A stretch of 55,302 bases of DNA from contig VCAX01000002.1 in NCBI GenBank assembly GCA_013607665.1, positions 1-55,302 of the forward strand, in the 5' to 3' direction. The notes under the pieces are model-generated. The model saw only the letters and a program-made list of their open reading frames with translations, did no database searches and was not told where the DNA came from. Of the stretch, positions 29,742-38,527 are shown in pieces (the stretch's first letter is position 1; every line of letters begins with the position of its first letter). Origin of the DNA: Campylobacterota bacterium. Its GTDB lineage: Bacteria; Campylobacterota; Campylobacteria; Campylobacterales; Sulfurimonadaceae. The position numbers and the translations under genes were made by a program.

Positions 29742-31010
29742 ATGAATCGTTGGCAACAAAAATTTGATGAACATCCAATACATGAAACTTTAAAACAGTT
29801 AGAGAGTTATGTATCAAAACAATTTGATGATATAAAAGAAGATGAGACCCAAGAAAGAAGAAGATTTCTAAAAATCATTTCTACATATCAAGAGTTATTA
29901 TCTGAGCTCGACCCTGAACTGGTTCCAATAAATCAATTAGATACATTAAATGCTGGGCTAAGACATCAAAATATTTGGAATCAGGTTGCATCATATTCTG
30001 GAAATCAAAATAGCGGACATCTTGTACATGCCAACGATCATTTATCAAATCAATTAACTCAATTATCATTACTCTTGGCAATTGCAAAAAAAACAAAATT
30101 TATAAAGCCTTTGAAAAAGGTTGAAACTCTTGTAGATGATTTTTCACAAACTATCTCATCTCAAAAAACCAAACTTCAATTAGAACTAAAAGAATTAACT
30201 GATTCACTAAATACAAATAAACAAGAATTAGTGAAGCTTGAGCAACTTATAGAAACAAGAAAAAATGAAGCCGATAGGCTAATGTCTCAGTGGCAAAGCC
30301 AGTTTTCAGAATCTCAAGAAAGACGAAATACTGAATATGCTAACTGGTCTAAAAAACTTGATGAGCAAGCTCAAGAGGAGTTGGAACTTATTCTGAAAAA
30401 AAGTGACAGTGAATTAGCAAGTCATCAAAAATTGTTTGAAGAAAAAATCAAAGAGATTATTGACGATGGAAATGAAAAACATCAGGCAATACTAGAGCTT
30501 TATGAACTTACTGCTGGTGATAGTGTAGGGGCGGGATATATCAAAAATGCTGATAATGAAATGAAGCAAGCAAATATATGGAGACGGATATCTATAGGAT
30601 TTATTTCTTTAACTGTTGTATGGTTGGGCTTTGTCTATTTTTGCAATGCAGGAGCATTTGAATTTTGTAAAATTGGAGTAGAAGATTTCTGGGCAAAAAT
30701 TATTACTGCTTTCTCATTAACAGGTGTAATGTTATATGGTGCAGCTTATTCTTCTCAACAATCAACAAAACATAGGAACAATGAAAAACGAGCCAGATGG
30801 TTTGCTCTTGAGATTAAGGCATTTGATCCATTTATTAGTTCCTTACAAGAAGAACAACGGCATGAACTGAAGAAACAGTTAAGTGAAAGGTTGTTTGGTC
30901 AGAATGAGCATAATAATGTTAAAGATAGTAAGATTATAGATGAACATGCCTATAAAACGGTTATTGATGGGATTGTAAATGTGATTTCTAAAATTCCAAA
31001 AGGTGGTTAA
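29742..31010 (+). CDS. Coiled-coil protein with two predicted TM segments (accessory)
   Basis: 422 aa; long charged helical region followed by hydrophobic ISIGFISLTVVWLGFVYF and IITAFSLTGVMLYGAAY; 15 bp after hsdS. Confidence 0.7.
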   Translation: MNRWQQKFDEHPIHETLKQLESYVSKQFDDIKEDETQERRRFLKIISTYQELLSELDPELVPINQLDTLNAGLRHQNIWNQVASYSGNQNSGHLVHANDHLSNQLTQLSLLLAIAKKTKFIKPLKKVETLVDDFSQTISSQKTKLQLELKELTDSLNTNKQELVKLEQLIETRKNEADRLMSQWQSQFSESQERRNTEYANWSKKLDEQAQEELELILKKSDSELASHQKLFEEKIKEIIDDGNEKHQAILELYELTAGDSVGAGYIKNADNEMKQANIWRRISIGFISLTVVWLGFVYFCNAGAFEFCKIGVEDFWAKIITAFSLTGVMLYGAAYSSQQSTKHRNNEKRARWFALEIKAFDPFISSLQEEQRHELKKQLSERLFGQNEHNNVKDSKIIDEHAYKTVIDGIVNVISKIPKGG

Positions 31011-31012
31011 AG

Positions 31013-31861
31013 ATGAAAAACATTAATTTTAATCTATATCGGTATCAGATTTTGCCAAAAGATAGATATTTTCAAGGTGATCTATTTGGCGAGATTAAAA
31101 GTGTAGAAGATTTGATCGATAAGAAAAATGATTTGTTTTATAGCTCTATTAAAACTATAACTAATTGGAAAGGTAAGAAAAGTTCTCTCAAGGGACAGCT
31201 TGAGTATGACAAAGATAATTTTTTACTTTTTCGATTTGCTCCCAAAAGAACTACAAAAATAGAAAATGAAAATTTTGAGGAAGAAGAGTTTGAAAATTGG
31301 CCATCTATTTTAGTTGCTATTTGGAATCACCCACAAAAACAAATGATTATGATACAAGATAGGAAAAAAGCATTTTCAGATACGAAAGCAGTTTTGAAAA
31401 TTTTAATAGAATCAATAAACAACGCTTTAGAATCAAAGCAGCTAAAACTTTATGGCGAACCAATTTTCCATAAAGAAGCTTTTTGGAATATTATAGAACA
31501 GTATGATAGAAAGATAAAAAATATAAAGTTTGAACTTATTACTCCAAATATGGCAAATATATCTGGAGTTTTAAGTGATGATCTTAAAAACTTAGCAAAA
31601 GGGACAAATACTGCCAAAACATTGTTAGAAATAGATGCCGATGATGACTCAACTCTTCATATAGATAAGCAAAATAAACAAGTAGGGGATTTAGTTGATT
31701 ATGCTAGTGAAGGAGGGGGTAATATCTCTTTAAAAGCTCAAGGTATTAAAAAAAGAATCCAAACTGCAAATGCTGTAAAATCAGTAGAGATAGGGGAGAT
31801 CGAAATTTCAGGTAATAATGTTGAGAGAATTGCAGAGATATTAAAAAGAGTATTAGAATGA
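31013..31861 (+). CDS. Accessory protein of unknown family
   Basis: 282 aa, no motif recognised with confidence; overlaps next gene by 4 bp. Confidence 0.65.
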   Translation: MKNINFNLYRYQILPKDRYFQGDLFGEIKSVEDLIDKKNDLFYSSIKTITNWKGKKSSLKGQLEYDKDNFLLFRFAPKRTTKIENENFEEEEFENWPSILVAIWNHPQKQMIMIQDRKKAFSDTKAVLKILIESINNALESKQLKLYGEPIFHKEAFWNIIEQYDRKIKNIKFELITPNMANISGVLSDDLKNLAKGTNTAKTLLEIDADDDSTLHIDKQNKQVGDLVDYASEGGGNISLKAQGIKKRIQTANAVKSVEIGEIEISGNNVERIAEILKRVLE

Positions 31862-32295
31862 AAAATAATATCATTTTCAATATTTTTCTTTCAATAGGTG
31901 CTGGCTATTTACTCACGGAGTTACAGTCATTGTTGGGTACAATATATTTAACAAGCTTTTTAAAACAAAATCTTATTACTCTGCTAGTCGCTTTGATAGC
32001 TATAAATTCTGCTACATTGAGTATTGTATTGACAAAAGTGAGAGAACTTATAGATAAAAGTGGACAGCAGGGAGTGTTTGAAAATACAAAAAGTCAGATG
32101 ATTTTGTCGGTTAACGAGCAAGTTATACTTATTGTTGTAGCTATGTTGTTGTTAATAGTTCAAGATTCTGATTTTATAAAGTCACATATAGAATATGCAA
32201 GCTTTTTAAATGTATCTATTATTGGATGTTTTGTATATGCATTGAGAATTCTGCATGACACAGCTAAAAGTGTTTTTGTGATTTTGGATTATTGA
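31858..32295 (+). CDS. Small four-TM membrane protein (accessory)
   Basis: 145 aa with four hydrophobic segments; ATGA overlap with upstream gene. Confidence 0.65.
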   Translation: MKNNIIFNIFLSIGAGYLLTELQSLLGTIYLTSFLKQNLITLLVALIAINSATLSIVLTKVRELIDKSGQQGVFENTKSQMILSVNEQVILIVVAMLLLIVQDSDFIKSHIEYASFLNVSIIGCFVYALRILHDTAKSVFVILDY

Positions 32296-32313
32296 CAAAG
32301 GAGATAGTGAGAA

Positions 32314-32922
32314 ATGAACTTTCAATTTAAAAATTGGAAAGCTTTTAGAGAACAGTTGAAGTCACAAAACATTAAGATAGCAACTTTTGATTTTGTGTAT
32401 GAAAAATGTGAGTTTAAAATCATATATTCTATAGAACAAAATGCTTTTTATATTGCTAAACGAGGTATGCAAACAGTATTTGTTTTATTTTTAGATTGGT
32501 ATAAAATTACAGATAGAATAAAGAAAGATGCATACGACCAATTAAAGATTTGTAAAGACCTGCCATTTGAACCTCAAAAGCCATATAATCCATTTGATTT
32601 TTTATTGGCATTAGATAATCACTTAAAAGAAAATGTTAAATTTAAAAAAACAACCAAAACAGAATATTTTACAACAACTAAAAAAGCTATCCCAGATGAA
32701 GAAAAAATATATTTTCAAAGATGGATTCCTCATCTAAATGATAATAAAAATGTAACTGGAAAGAACCTTGAAAAAGTTAAAAATATTTTAGGATTTCGTT
32801 ATGCAACTTTTTGCAGAGAGAATAATGTAAGTGTGGGGTTTACAAATATACCAAATGATTTATCTTTTGAAGTTATTGAAGATCTTCAAAAAGTTTTAAA
32901 TGAGCAGAAGAAAAAGTTATGA
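32314..32922 (+). CDS. Accessory protein of unknown family
   Basis: 202 aa, last gene of the hsd-linked operon. Confidence 0.6.
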   Translation: MNFQFKNWKAFREQLKSQNIKIATFDFVYEKCEFKIIYSIEQNAFYIAKRGMQTVFVLFLDWYKITDRIKKDAYDQLKICKDLPFEPQKPYNPFDFLLALDNHLKENVKFKKTTKTEYFTTTKKAIPDEEKIYFQRWIPHLNDNKNVTGKNLEKVKNILGFRYATFCRENNVSVGFTNIPNDLSFEVIEDLQKVLNEQKKKL

Positions 32923-33012
32923 ATATTTTATTAAGCTTTATTTAAAAAAATATAATATAAGATTTTGATGTATGTTGCAAGTTTATGATGACTAGCGACT
33001 GCATCGAAGCAA

Positions 33013-33060
33013 AAGATTGTTTTGTAAAATGATGATAATGGATAAAATGAAAACAATCTT
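33013..33060. repeat. Perfect 11-bp inverted repeat in non-coding gap
   Basis: AAGATTGTTTT (33013-33023) / AAAACAATCTT (33050-33060). Confidence 0.55.
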
Positions 33061-33153
33061 CAAAGCCGATGGTGGAGGCAAACGGTTTTGTAATTATGAG
33101 TAAAAAAATGTATATAATAATGGAAAATAACTGCATAGAATAAATCAAAAAAT

Positions 33154-33234
33154 ACTAGTTTGGTTTATCTCTTTTAAAATGGACGCAATGAGTGGTAGCA
33201 AACAACCTACCCGAGGTTTACTAGTGACTTTTTT
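33154..33234 (+). ncRNA. Candidate structured RNA with terminator-like U-tract
   Basis: ACTAGT (33154-33159) pairs with ACTAGT (33220-33225); inner stem GGTAG/CTACC (33194-33211); TTTTTT at 33229-33234. Confidence 0.25.
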
Positions 33235-33310
33235 ATAAAATCAACAAATTAAAATGCTTAAATGGAAAAACATGCCTTTTGCTTCTTAAATATATTTTAA
33301 GGAGATAAGT

Positions 33311-33592
33311 ATGCAAGAAAAACTGCATGCATTAAAAGAAAAATATGGTGAAGCTCTCTCTAGAGAACAAGCTGCTGAGGCTTTACTGATAAGTATTTCT
33401 ACATTGGATAGATTAAAAAAAAAGGATGCTATTAGAAGAAGCCAGGACAGTAGTGAAGATAAGTTAAAAAAGAATGATGAGTCTATTCTGTGTCCATATT
33501 ATTATAAAGTAGGGCGGCAATATCGTTTTCCAGTTGAAAAGGTTGTGGAGTTTATATACAACAATCCATATTATAGAAGGAAGGTATTGTGA
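33311..33592 (+). CDS. AlpA/excisionase-like HTH protein
   Basis: 93 aa: LSREQAAEALLISISTLDRLKKKDAI ... YYKVGRQYRFPVEKVVEFIYNNPYYR, MerR/Xis-type helix-turn-helix. Confidence 0.65.
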   Translation: MQEKLHALKEKYGEALSREQAAEALLISISTLDRLKKKDAIRRSQDSSEDKLKKNDESILCPYYYKVGRQYRFPVEKVVEFIYNNPYYRRKVL

Positions 33593-35005
33593 GTCAGTTA
33601 CAAAACTGGCTCATGTTAAATGAGCCAATTCAAAATAAATCTGATGCTATTTTATCAAAAACTCCACCTAATTTAGTGAAATTGATAAAAATTGCAGATA
33701 AAAAAACCTTTGTTTCCATAGATGTTCTTACTATTACATCATTGAGTGTGCTTGCACCACTATGTAATGGTATTAAATTGTTTAGAAATCTTGATGATGT
33801 AGATGGTGATAGGGTAGTAGTGTATGTAGCTTCATTTTTTAGAAGTGGTGGAGGGAAAACAAGTGCTGTTAATCTTTTAAAAGATGCTTTTTTGGGATGG
33901 TTAGATGAATATTATGCTATCAAGTACCAGGAAAGTGAGAAAGTAAAAGAAGAGCTTGAAAAAGAGTTAGAAGTTTGTAAAGATGTTCAAGAAAAAAAAC
34001 TTTTGATCAAAAAACTAAATACTTTAAAAAATGGAGTAGATGTTTTTATCCCCAATGCCACAGAAGCGGGTCTTAAAGAGAGTTTGAAAAATGGTTCTAC
34101 TCCCTTAATAACTTTAGATAATCTTGGTAAGCTAATTGGTATTGCTAAGAGAAATGAGCATATAGGACAACTTTTAAAGATGGTTGATGAAATTTTTGAT
34201 AGTGCAAATTTTTCAACAAATAGAACTTTATCTCAAGGAAGAACTCAAAATATAAAGATTGGTGGACTAGGGCTTTATGCTGCATCTACATTAGGTAACT
34301 CTGGACTTTCATCAAAGATGATATATGAAGGTTTAGAAGATGGTTTATTAAATCGATTCTTGATTATATTTCAACAAGAGATTGAGAAAAATATACCGTT
34401 TGAAAAATATCTCAGTAAAGAGGAGTTAAAAGAATTTGTAGTCTTTGCAAAAAAGTTTTATGTTTATGCTTCAAAATATAACTTGCTTCTTAGTGAAGAA
34501 GCAAAAATTGAAGCTATAAAATTTAATGCAAAAATTAGTAAAGAATTTAGAACAAAATATTCTATTGGTGATGAAACATCTGGATTTACATCAAGAAGTA
34601 TTACGATGCTTTATAGGATTGCCATGATCTTTCATATTGCTGAAAATTGTAGGAAAGAGTCTTATAAAAACATTGAAGAATTGCTTGATAAAAAAGTGAG
34701 TTTTGACAGAGAGATGGTGTTACTAATCAAAAGAGACGATACTAAGTGCTATCGATTTTTTTGATTATGTAAAAAAAGAGCATACATTTAAAATTTTAGA
34801 TGTTGCAAATCAAAACAGTAGAAAATCAGCTTCCCAAAAAGTATTTGAAGCAATTCATCGATTGTGTGAAAAAAATAAACATTGTGTTGTGCGTGAAATT
34901 ACACAATCTTCAAAAGTAACTCAAAAAGATGGACTTTTACAGATACTTGATGACCTTGTTTCTATTGAGAAGATTAAAAAAGAGGGTGAATTTTACACCC
35001 TTTAA
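33589..35005 (+). pseudogene. DUF3987/YfjI-like ATPase-type protein, frameshifted near its C-terminus
   Basis: Frame 1 ends at 34764 (..REMVLLIKRDDTKCYRFF*); the other frame continues ..KETILSAIDFFDYVKKEHTFKILDVANQNSRKSASQKVFEAIHRLCEKNKHCVVREITQSSKVTQKDGLLQILDDLVSIEKIKKEGEFYTL* to 35005. Confidence 0.7.
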
Positions 35006-35026
35006 ATCAACAGTCAACAAACACCT

Positions 35027-35049
35027 AAAAGCCTTATATTTTGGCTTTT
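35027..35049 (+). terminator. Hairpin after the DUF3987-like gene
   Basis: AAAAGCC-TTATATTTT-GGCTTTT, extendable with a mismatch; short T-rich tract after. Confidence 0.5.
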
Positions 35050-35329
35050 GAGTGTTGTTTTATGTGGTTTCAACATTTTCAACAAAACTTAGTGTTGAAG
35101 AGTGTTGACTACTATCTTTCAACACCTTAGCTTCCCTAATTACTTGCTTAATGAAAATTGTTGAATGTTGAATATGTAGGGTAGATTTAATTCAAAAAAT
35201 ATTCAAGAAAGGGTATAATATGCCCTAGTTTATCCATAAGGGTAGATTTAGGGTAGAAATCTACTATTTTAGAAAATTTATAAAATTTAAAAGTCCCTTA
35301 TTTAGGGGTTGATGAGGAAAAAATAAACT

Positions 35330-35349
35330 ATGATTTTAATGATAGATAA
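35330..35349 (+). repeat. Right attachment-site direct repeat (reconstituted 5' end of trpG)
   Basis: ATGATTTTAATGATAGATAA identical to 14890-14909. Confidence 0.9.
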
Positions 35350-35899
35350 TTATGATAGTTTTACATATAATATTGTGCAGTATTGCCGTGAGCTTGGTAC
35401 GGATCTCAAGATCATCAGAAATGATGAGATGAGTGTGGAGGAGATTGAAGCGCTGCATCCTGAAAAGATCATCATCTCTCCGGGACCTGCCTCTCCTGAT
35501 GAAGCAGGTATCACGCTCGATGTGATTAAGCACTTCAAAGACAAGGTGCCGATTTTAGGTATCTGTCTTGGGCATCAGAGTATCGCACAGGTTTTTGGCG
35601 GAGATGTTGTGCGTGCAAAAAATATGATGCACGGAAAGACATCGACTATGCGTCAAAGTTCTGAGTGTGCGATCTTTAAAGATCTTCCGCGTGAGTTTGT
35701 TGCGACACGCTACCACTCTTTGATCGTCGATAAAAATACACTGCCGGATGTAATTGAGCCAAAAGCTTACTCAACAGATGACGAAGAGATTATGGCACTG
35801 AAAATTAAAGATAAAGATATCTATGGTGTACAGTTTCACCCAGAGTCTATCATGAGTGAATATGGTCATGAGATGATAGGAAACTTCTTAAAATTATGA
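35330..35899 (+). CDS. trpG: Anthranilate/aminodeoxychorismate synthase glutamine amidotransferase
   Basis: MILMIDNYDSFTYNIVQY; SPGPASPDEAG; GICLGHQSIAQVFGG catalytic Cys; FHPESIMSEYG. Confidence 0.93.
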   Translation: MILMIDNYDSFTYNIVQYCRELGTDLKIIRNDEMSVEEIEALHPEKIIISPGPASPDEAGITLDVIKHFKDKVPILGICLGHQSIAQVFGGDVVRAKNMMHGKTSTMRQSSECAIFKDLPREFVATRYHSLIVDKNTLPDVIEPKAYSTDDEEIMALKIKDKDIYGVQFHPESIMSEYGHEMIGNFLKL

Positions 35900-37098
35900 A
35901 ATATAGAATCATCTTATTTCTGATTTTAGGAATAGATGCACTTGTTCTTTTCTTTGAGGCTTCCCATCTTTCTATTTCTTCAAGTGGAGCGAGCATCCTG
36001 TATGGGCCTACTTCTTTCTTACAGCTTCTTGTAAAAAGTTCTCTAGCTTTCTTTGGCCATAATGACTTTGGGCTGCGTTTTATCTTTATATGTATGCACC
36101 TGTTGAGTGCTGTGCTCATCTACCTTATATCCGGGCGTTATTTAAAAGAGGAGAGAAACAGACTCTGGCTGCTGCTAACATTCGTTTTACTGCCTGGCGT
36201 TATCAGTTCTGCAGTGATGGTCAATCATGCAGGGCTTATCATCTTCGGTCTGCTTTTGTATCTCTATCTTGAAGATAAATGCTCCAAACTCTTTATAAAC
36301 CTTCTGCTGTTTATCTATGCACTTATTGATATAGGTTTTGTCTATCTCTTTTTAGGACTTGCATTTTATTATTTGTTTAACAAACAAACAAAAGAATTCG
36401 TTTACAATATTGCGCTCTTTTTTCTCTCTTCTTATCTTTATGGCTTTGATATCTATGGTTTTCCTCGCGGGCACTTTCTAGATACTATCGGTGTGTACAG
36501 TGCCATTTTTACGCCTATTATCTTCATTTACCTTTTTTATGTGCTCTACAGACGTTATCTTGCAGACAAAAAAGACAAACTTTGGTACATCGCTTCGACT
36601 GCACTGCTTTTTTCTCTGCTTATCTCATTTAGGCAAAAAGTGGACATAGAACATTTCGCTCCCTACTTGATTGTCGCTTTGCCTCTGGCAGCACAAACTT
36701 TTGCAAGCTCTTATAAAGTACGTCTAAAAGAGCACAGGCGAGGATATAGAGCCATTTTTATACTGGCTTTTGTTCTGTTGATACTCAATAGTTTGGTTGT
36801 TTTTTTCAACAAAGAGCTCTATCTTGTTCTAAATAATCCTAAAAAGAACTTCGCTTATAATGTAGGCATCGCTAAAGAACTTGCACAGCAGCTAGAAAAC
36901 AAGGGTGTGCATTGCGCGAAGACAGATGCAAAGATGCAAAGAAGATTGCGCTTTTACGGCATAAATGAATGCACAAAAAATAATTTAAAAGAACTGCCTC
37001 TCCAAAGTAAAACAGAGGAAGATGTAACCATACGTTACAAAAATAAAATTCTCTATAAAGCCACTGTTACTAAATTAAACAATAAACAGAGCAATTAG
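35896..37098 (+). CDS. Multi-pass membrane protein, glycosyltransferase family 39/ArnT-like
   Basis: Many TM helices; HNDFGLRFIFICMHLLSAVLIYLI resembles GT39/PMT loops. Confidence 0.6.
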   Translation: MKYRIILFLILGIDALVLFFEASHLSISSSGASILYGPTSFLQLLVKSSLAFFGHNDFGLRFIFICMHLLSAVLIYLISGRYLKEERNRLWLLLTFVLLPGVISSAVMVNHAGLIIFGLLLYLYLEDKCSKLFINLLLFIYALIDIGFVYLFLGLAFYYLFNKQTKEFVYNIALFFLSSYLYGFDIYGFPRGHFLDTIGVYSAIFTPIIFIYLFYVLYRRYLADKKDKLWYIASTALLFSLLISFRQKVDIEHFAPYLIVALPLAAQTFASSYKVRLKEHRRGYRAIFILAFVLLILNSLVVFFNKELYLVLNNPKKNFAYNVGIAKELAQQLENKGVHCAKTDAKMQRRLRFYGINECTKNNLKELPLQSKTEEDVTIRYKNKILYKATVTKLNNKQSN

Positions 37099-37177
37099 AT
37101 AGTTAAGATAAAGCAAAGATATTTATTAAATGAGTTTATGCTAAAATTACCCACAAATATTAAAATAGGGAGTTTCT

Positions 37178-38518
37178 ATGGCTCAAAAAGCGATACGAGA
37201 ATACGACGCAAAGTCAATTTTAGCAAAACACTGGAACAAATACTTTCCAGATTTTACTTATTCATATGAAACAGTTTTAGTAACTTCAGGTGCTGAACTA
37301 CTTGAAGCTGCAAAAGAAAAGCCGTGGTTAAAAGAGAAACCACTAGTAGCAAAACCAGATATGCTATTTGGTAAGCGTGGTAAAAATGGTCTTGTACTTT
37401 TTAAAGATCAAAAACCGGGTGATGTAACTTTAGAAAAAGCTGCAGCTTGGATCGATGAAAAAGCAAAAGAAAATGTTGAAGTATATTTTTCTTTTGATGG
37501 TGATACTCCAACAGGTGAGCCAAAAGTAGATAGATTAACTCACTTCATTGTTGAGCCATTCACTCCGCATGATCAATCAGAAGAGTACTATATCTCTGCT
37601 ACTTGTGTCGGTGATGAAGATGTTCTTTATATGTCAGCTGAAGGTGGTATGGAAGTTGAAGAGGGTTGGGATGAAAAAGTTACTGAAGTAGCGTTCCCGA
37701 TTACTGCAACAGAAGAAGAGATCGCTGAGAAAATCAAGGCGAACATTCCTGCAGATGTAAAAGAAGAAGATAAAGAAAACTTTGCGAAATTCGCTATCGG
37801 TTTCTTTAGAGCGTATCGTGAACTTAACTTCGCTTACCTTGAAATCAATCCGTTTGTTATGCAAGGAACAAAAATCGAGCTTTTAGATATGGTTGCTAAG
37901 CTTGATGATACAGCAGGTTTCATGATGGTAGAAGAGTGGGGTGATGTTGAGTATCCTACTGCATTTGGTATGGAATCAAAATCTCCTGAAGTTGAAGCTA
38001 TTGAAGAGGCTGATGCAAAAACTGGTGCTTCACTCAAGCTTACACTGCTTAAACCGGAAGCGAGAATCTGGACGATGGTTGCCGGTGGTGGTGCTTCAGT
38101 TGTATATGCTGATACAATCGCTGACTTTGCAGGTATTGAAGATCTTGCGAACTATGGTGAGTACTCTGGTGGTCCAACTACAGGTGAGACAAAATTCTAC
38201 GCTGAGACTATTTTAGATCTTATGACAAGAGAAAAAGATCCAAAAGGTCGTGATAAGATCTTAATCATCGGTGGAGCTATTGCAAACTTTACAGATGTTG
38301 CAAAAACATTTACAGGTATCATCCAAGCGTTTGAAGAGTATGCAGATAAGATGAAAGAGGTTGGTATCAAAATCTATGTTCGTCGTGGTGGACCAAACTA
38401 TGAAAAAGGTTTGAAAGATATCAAAGAAGCAGCTGACAGATTAGGTCTTGAGATTCACGTTTATGGGCCAGAAACACACGTTACAGATATTGTACGTATG
38501 GCATTAGAAGAGAAGTAA
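37178..38518 (+). CDS. aclB: ATP-citrate lyase subunit AclB
   Basis: 446 aa ATP-grasp/succinyl-CoA synthetase-like; LVAKPDMLFGKRGKNGLV, LEINPFVMQG; next to aclA. Confidence 0.9.
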   Translation: MAQKAIREYDAKSILAKHWNKYFPDFTYSYETVLVTSGAELLEAAKEKPWLKEKPLVAKPDMLFGKRGKNGLVLFKDQKPGDVTLEKAAAWIDEKAKENVEVYFSFDGDTPTGEPKVDRLTHFIVEPFTPHDQSEEYYISATCVGDEDVLYMSAEGGMEVEEGWDEKVTEVAFPITATEEEIAEKIKANIPADVKEEDKENFAKFAIGFFRAYRELNFAYLEINPFVMQGTKIELLDMVAKLDDTAGFMMVEEWGDVEYPTAFGMESKSPEVEAIEEADAKTGASLKLTLLKPEARIWTMVAGGGASVVYADTIADFAGIEDLANYGEYSGGPTTGETKFYAETILDLMTREKDPKGRDKILIIGGAIANFTDVAKTFTGIIQAFEEYADKMKEVGIKIYVRRGGPNYEKGLKDIKEAADRLGLEIHVYGPETHVTDIVRMALEEK

Positions 38519-38527
38519 GGAGAAAAG

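Larger units (their letters stand above)
14890..35349 (+). mobile_element. Integrative genomic island at trpG (integrase, defence cargo, AlpA-like/DUF3987-like genes)
   Basis: 20-bp flanking direct repeats; integrase adjacent to left repeat; AT-rich accessory genes; flanked by housekeeping genes. Confidence 0.88.

Noticed and set aside
21327-32922. BREX, DISARM or Kiwa assignment for the defence operon
   Set aside because: No PglZ/BrxC, DrmA/B or recognisable KwaB was seen; the gene set is hsdRMS plus RecQ-PRTase, DprA and unknowns. The 4-TM protein alone is not enough to call Kiwa.
33061-33115. Short ORF MIMDKMKTIFKADGGGKRFCNYE
   Set aside because: Too short, starts upstream within the inverted repeat region, and no ribosome-binding site; not supportable as a gene.
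32930-33240. Retron msr-msd or CRISPR-related RNA
   Set aside because: Inverted repeats exist, but no reverse transcriptase, Cas gene or regularly spaced repeats are present in the window.
14890-35349. Prophage or conjugative element
   Set aside because: No structural phage genes, terminase, relaxase or type IV secretion genes among the ORFs.
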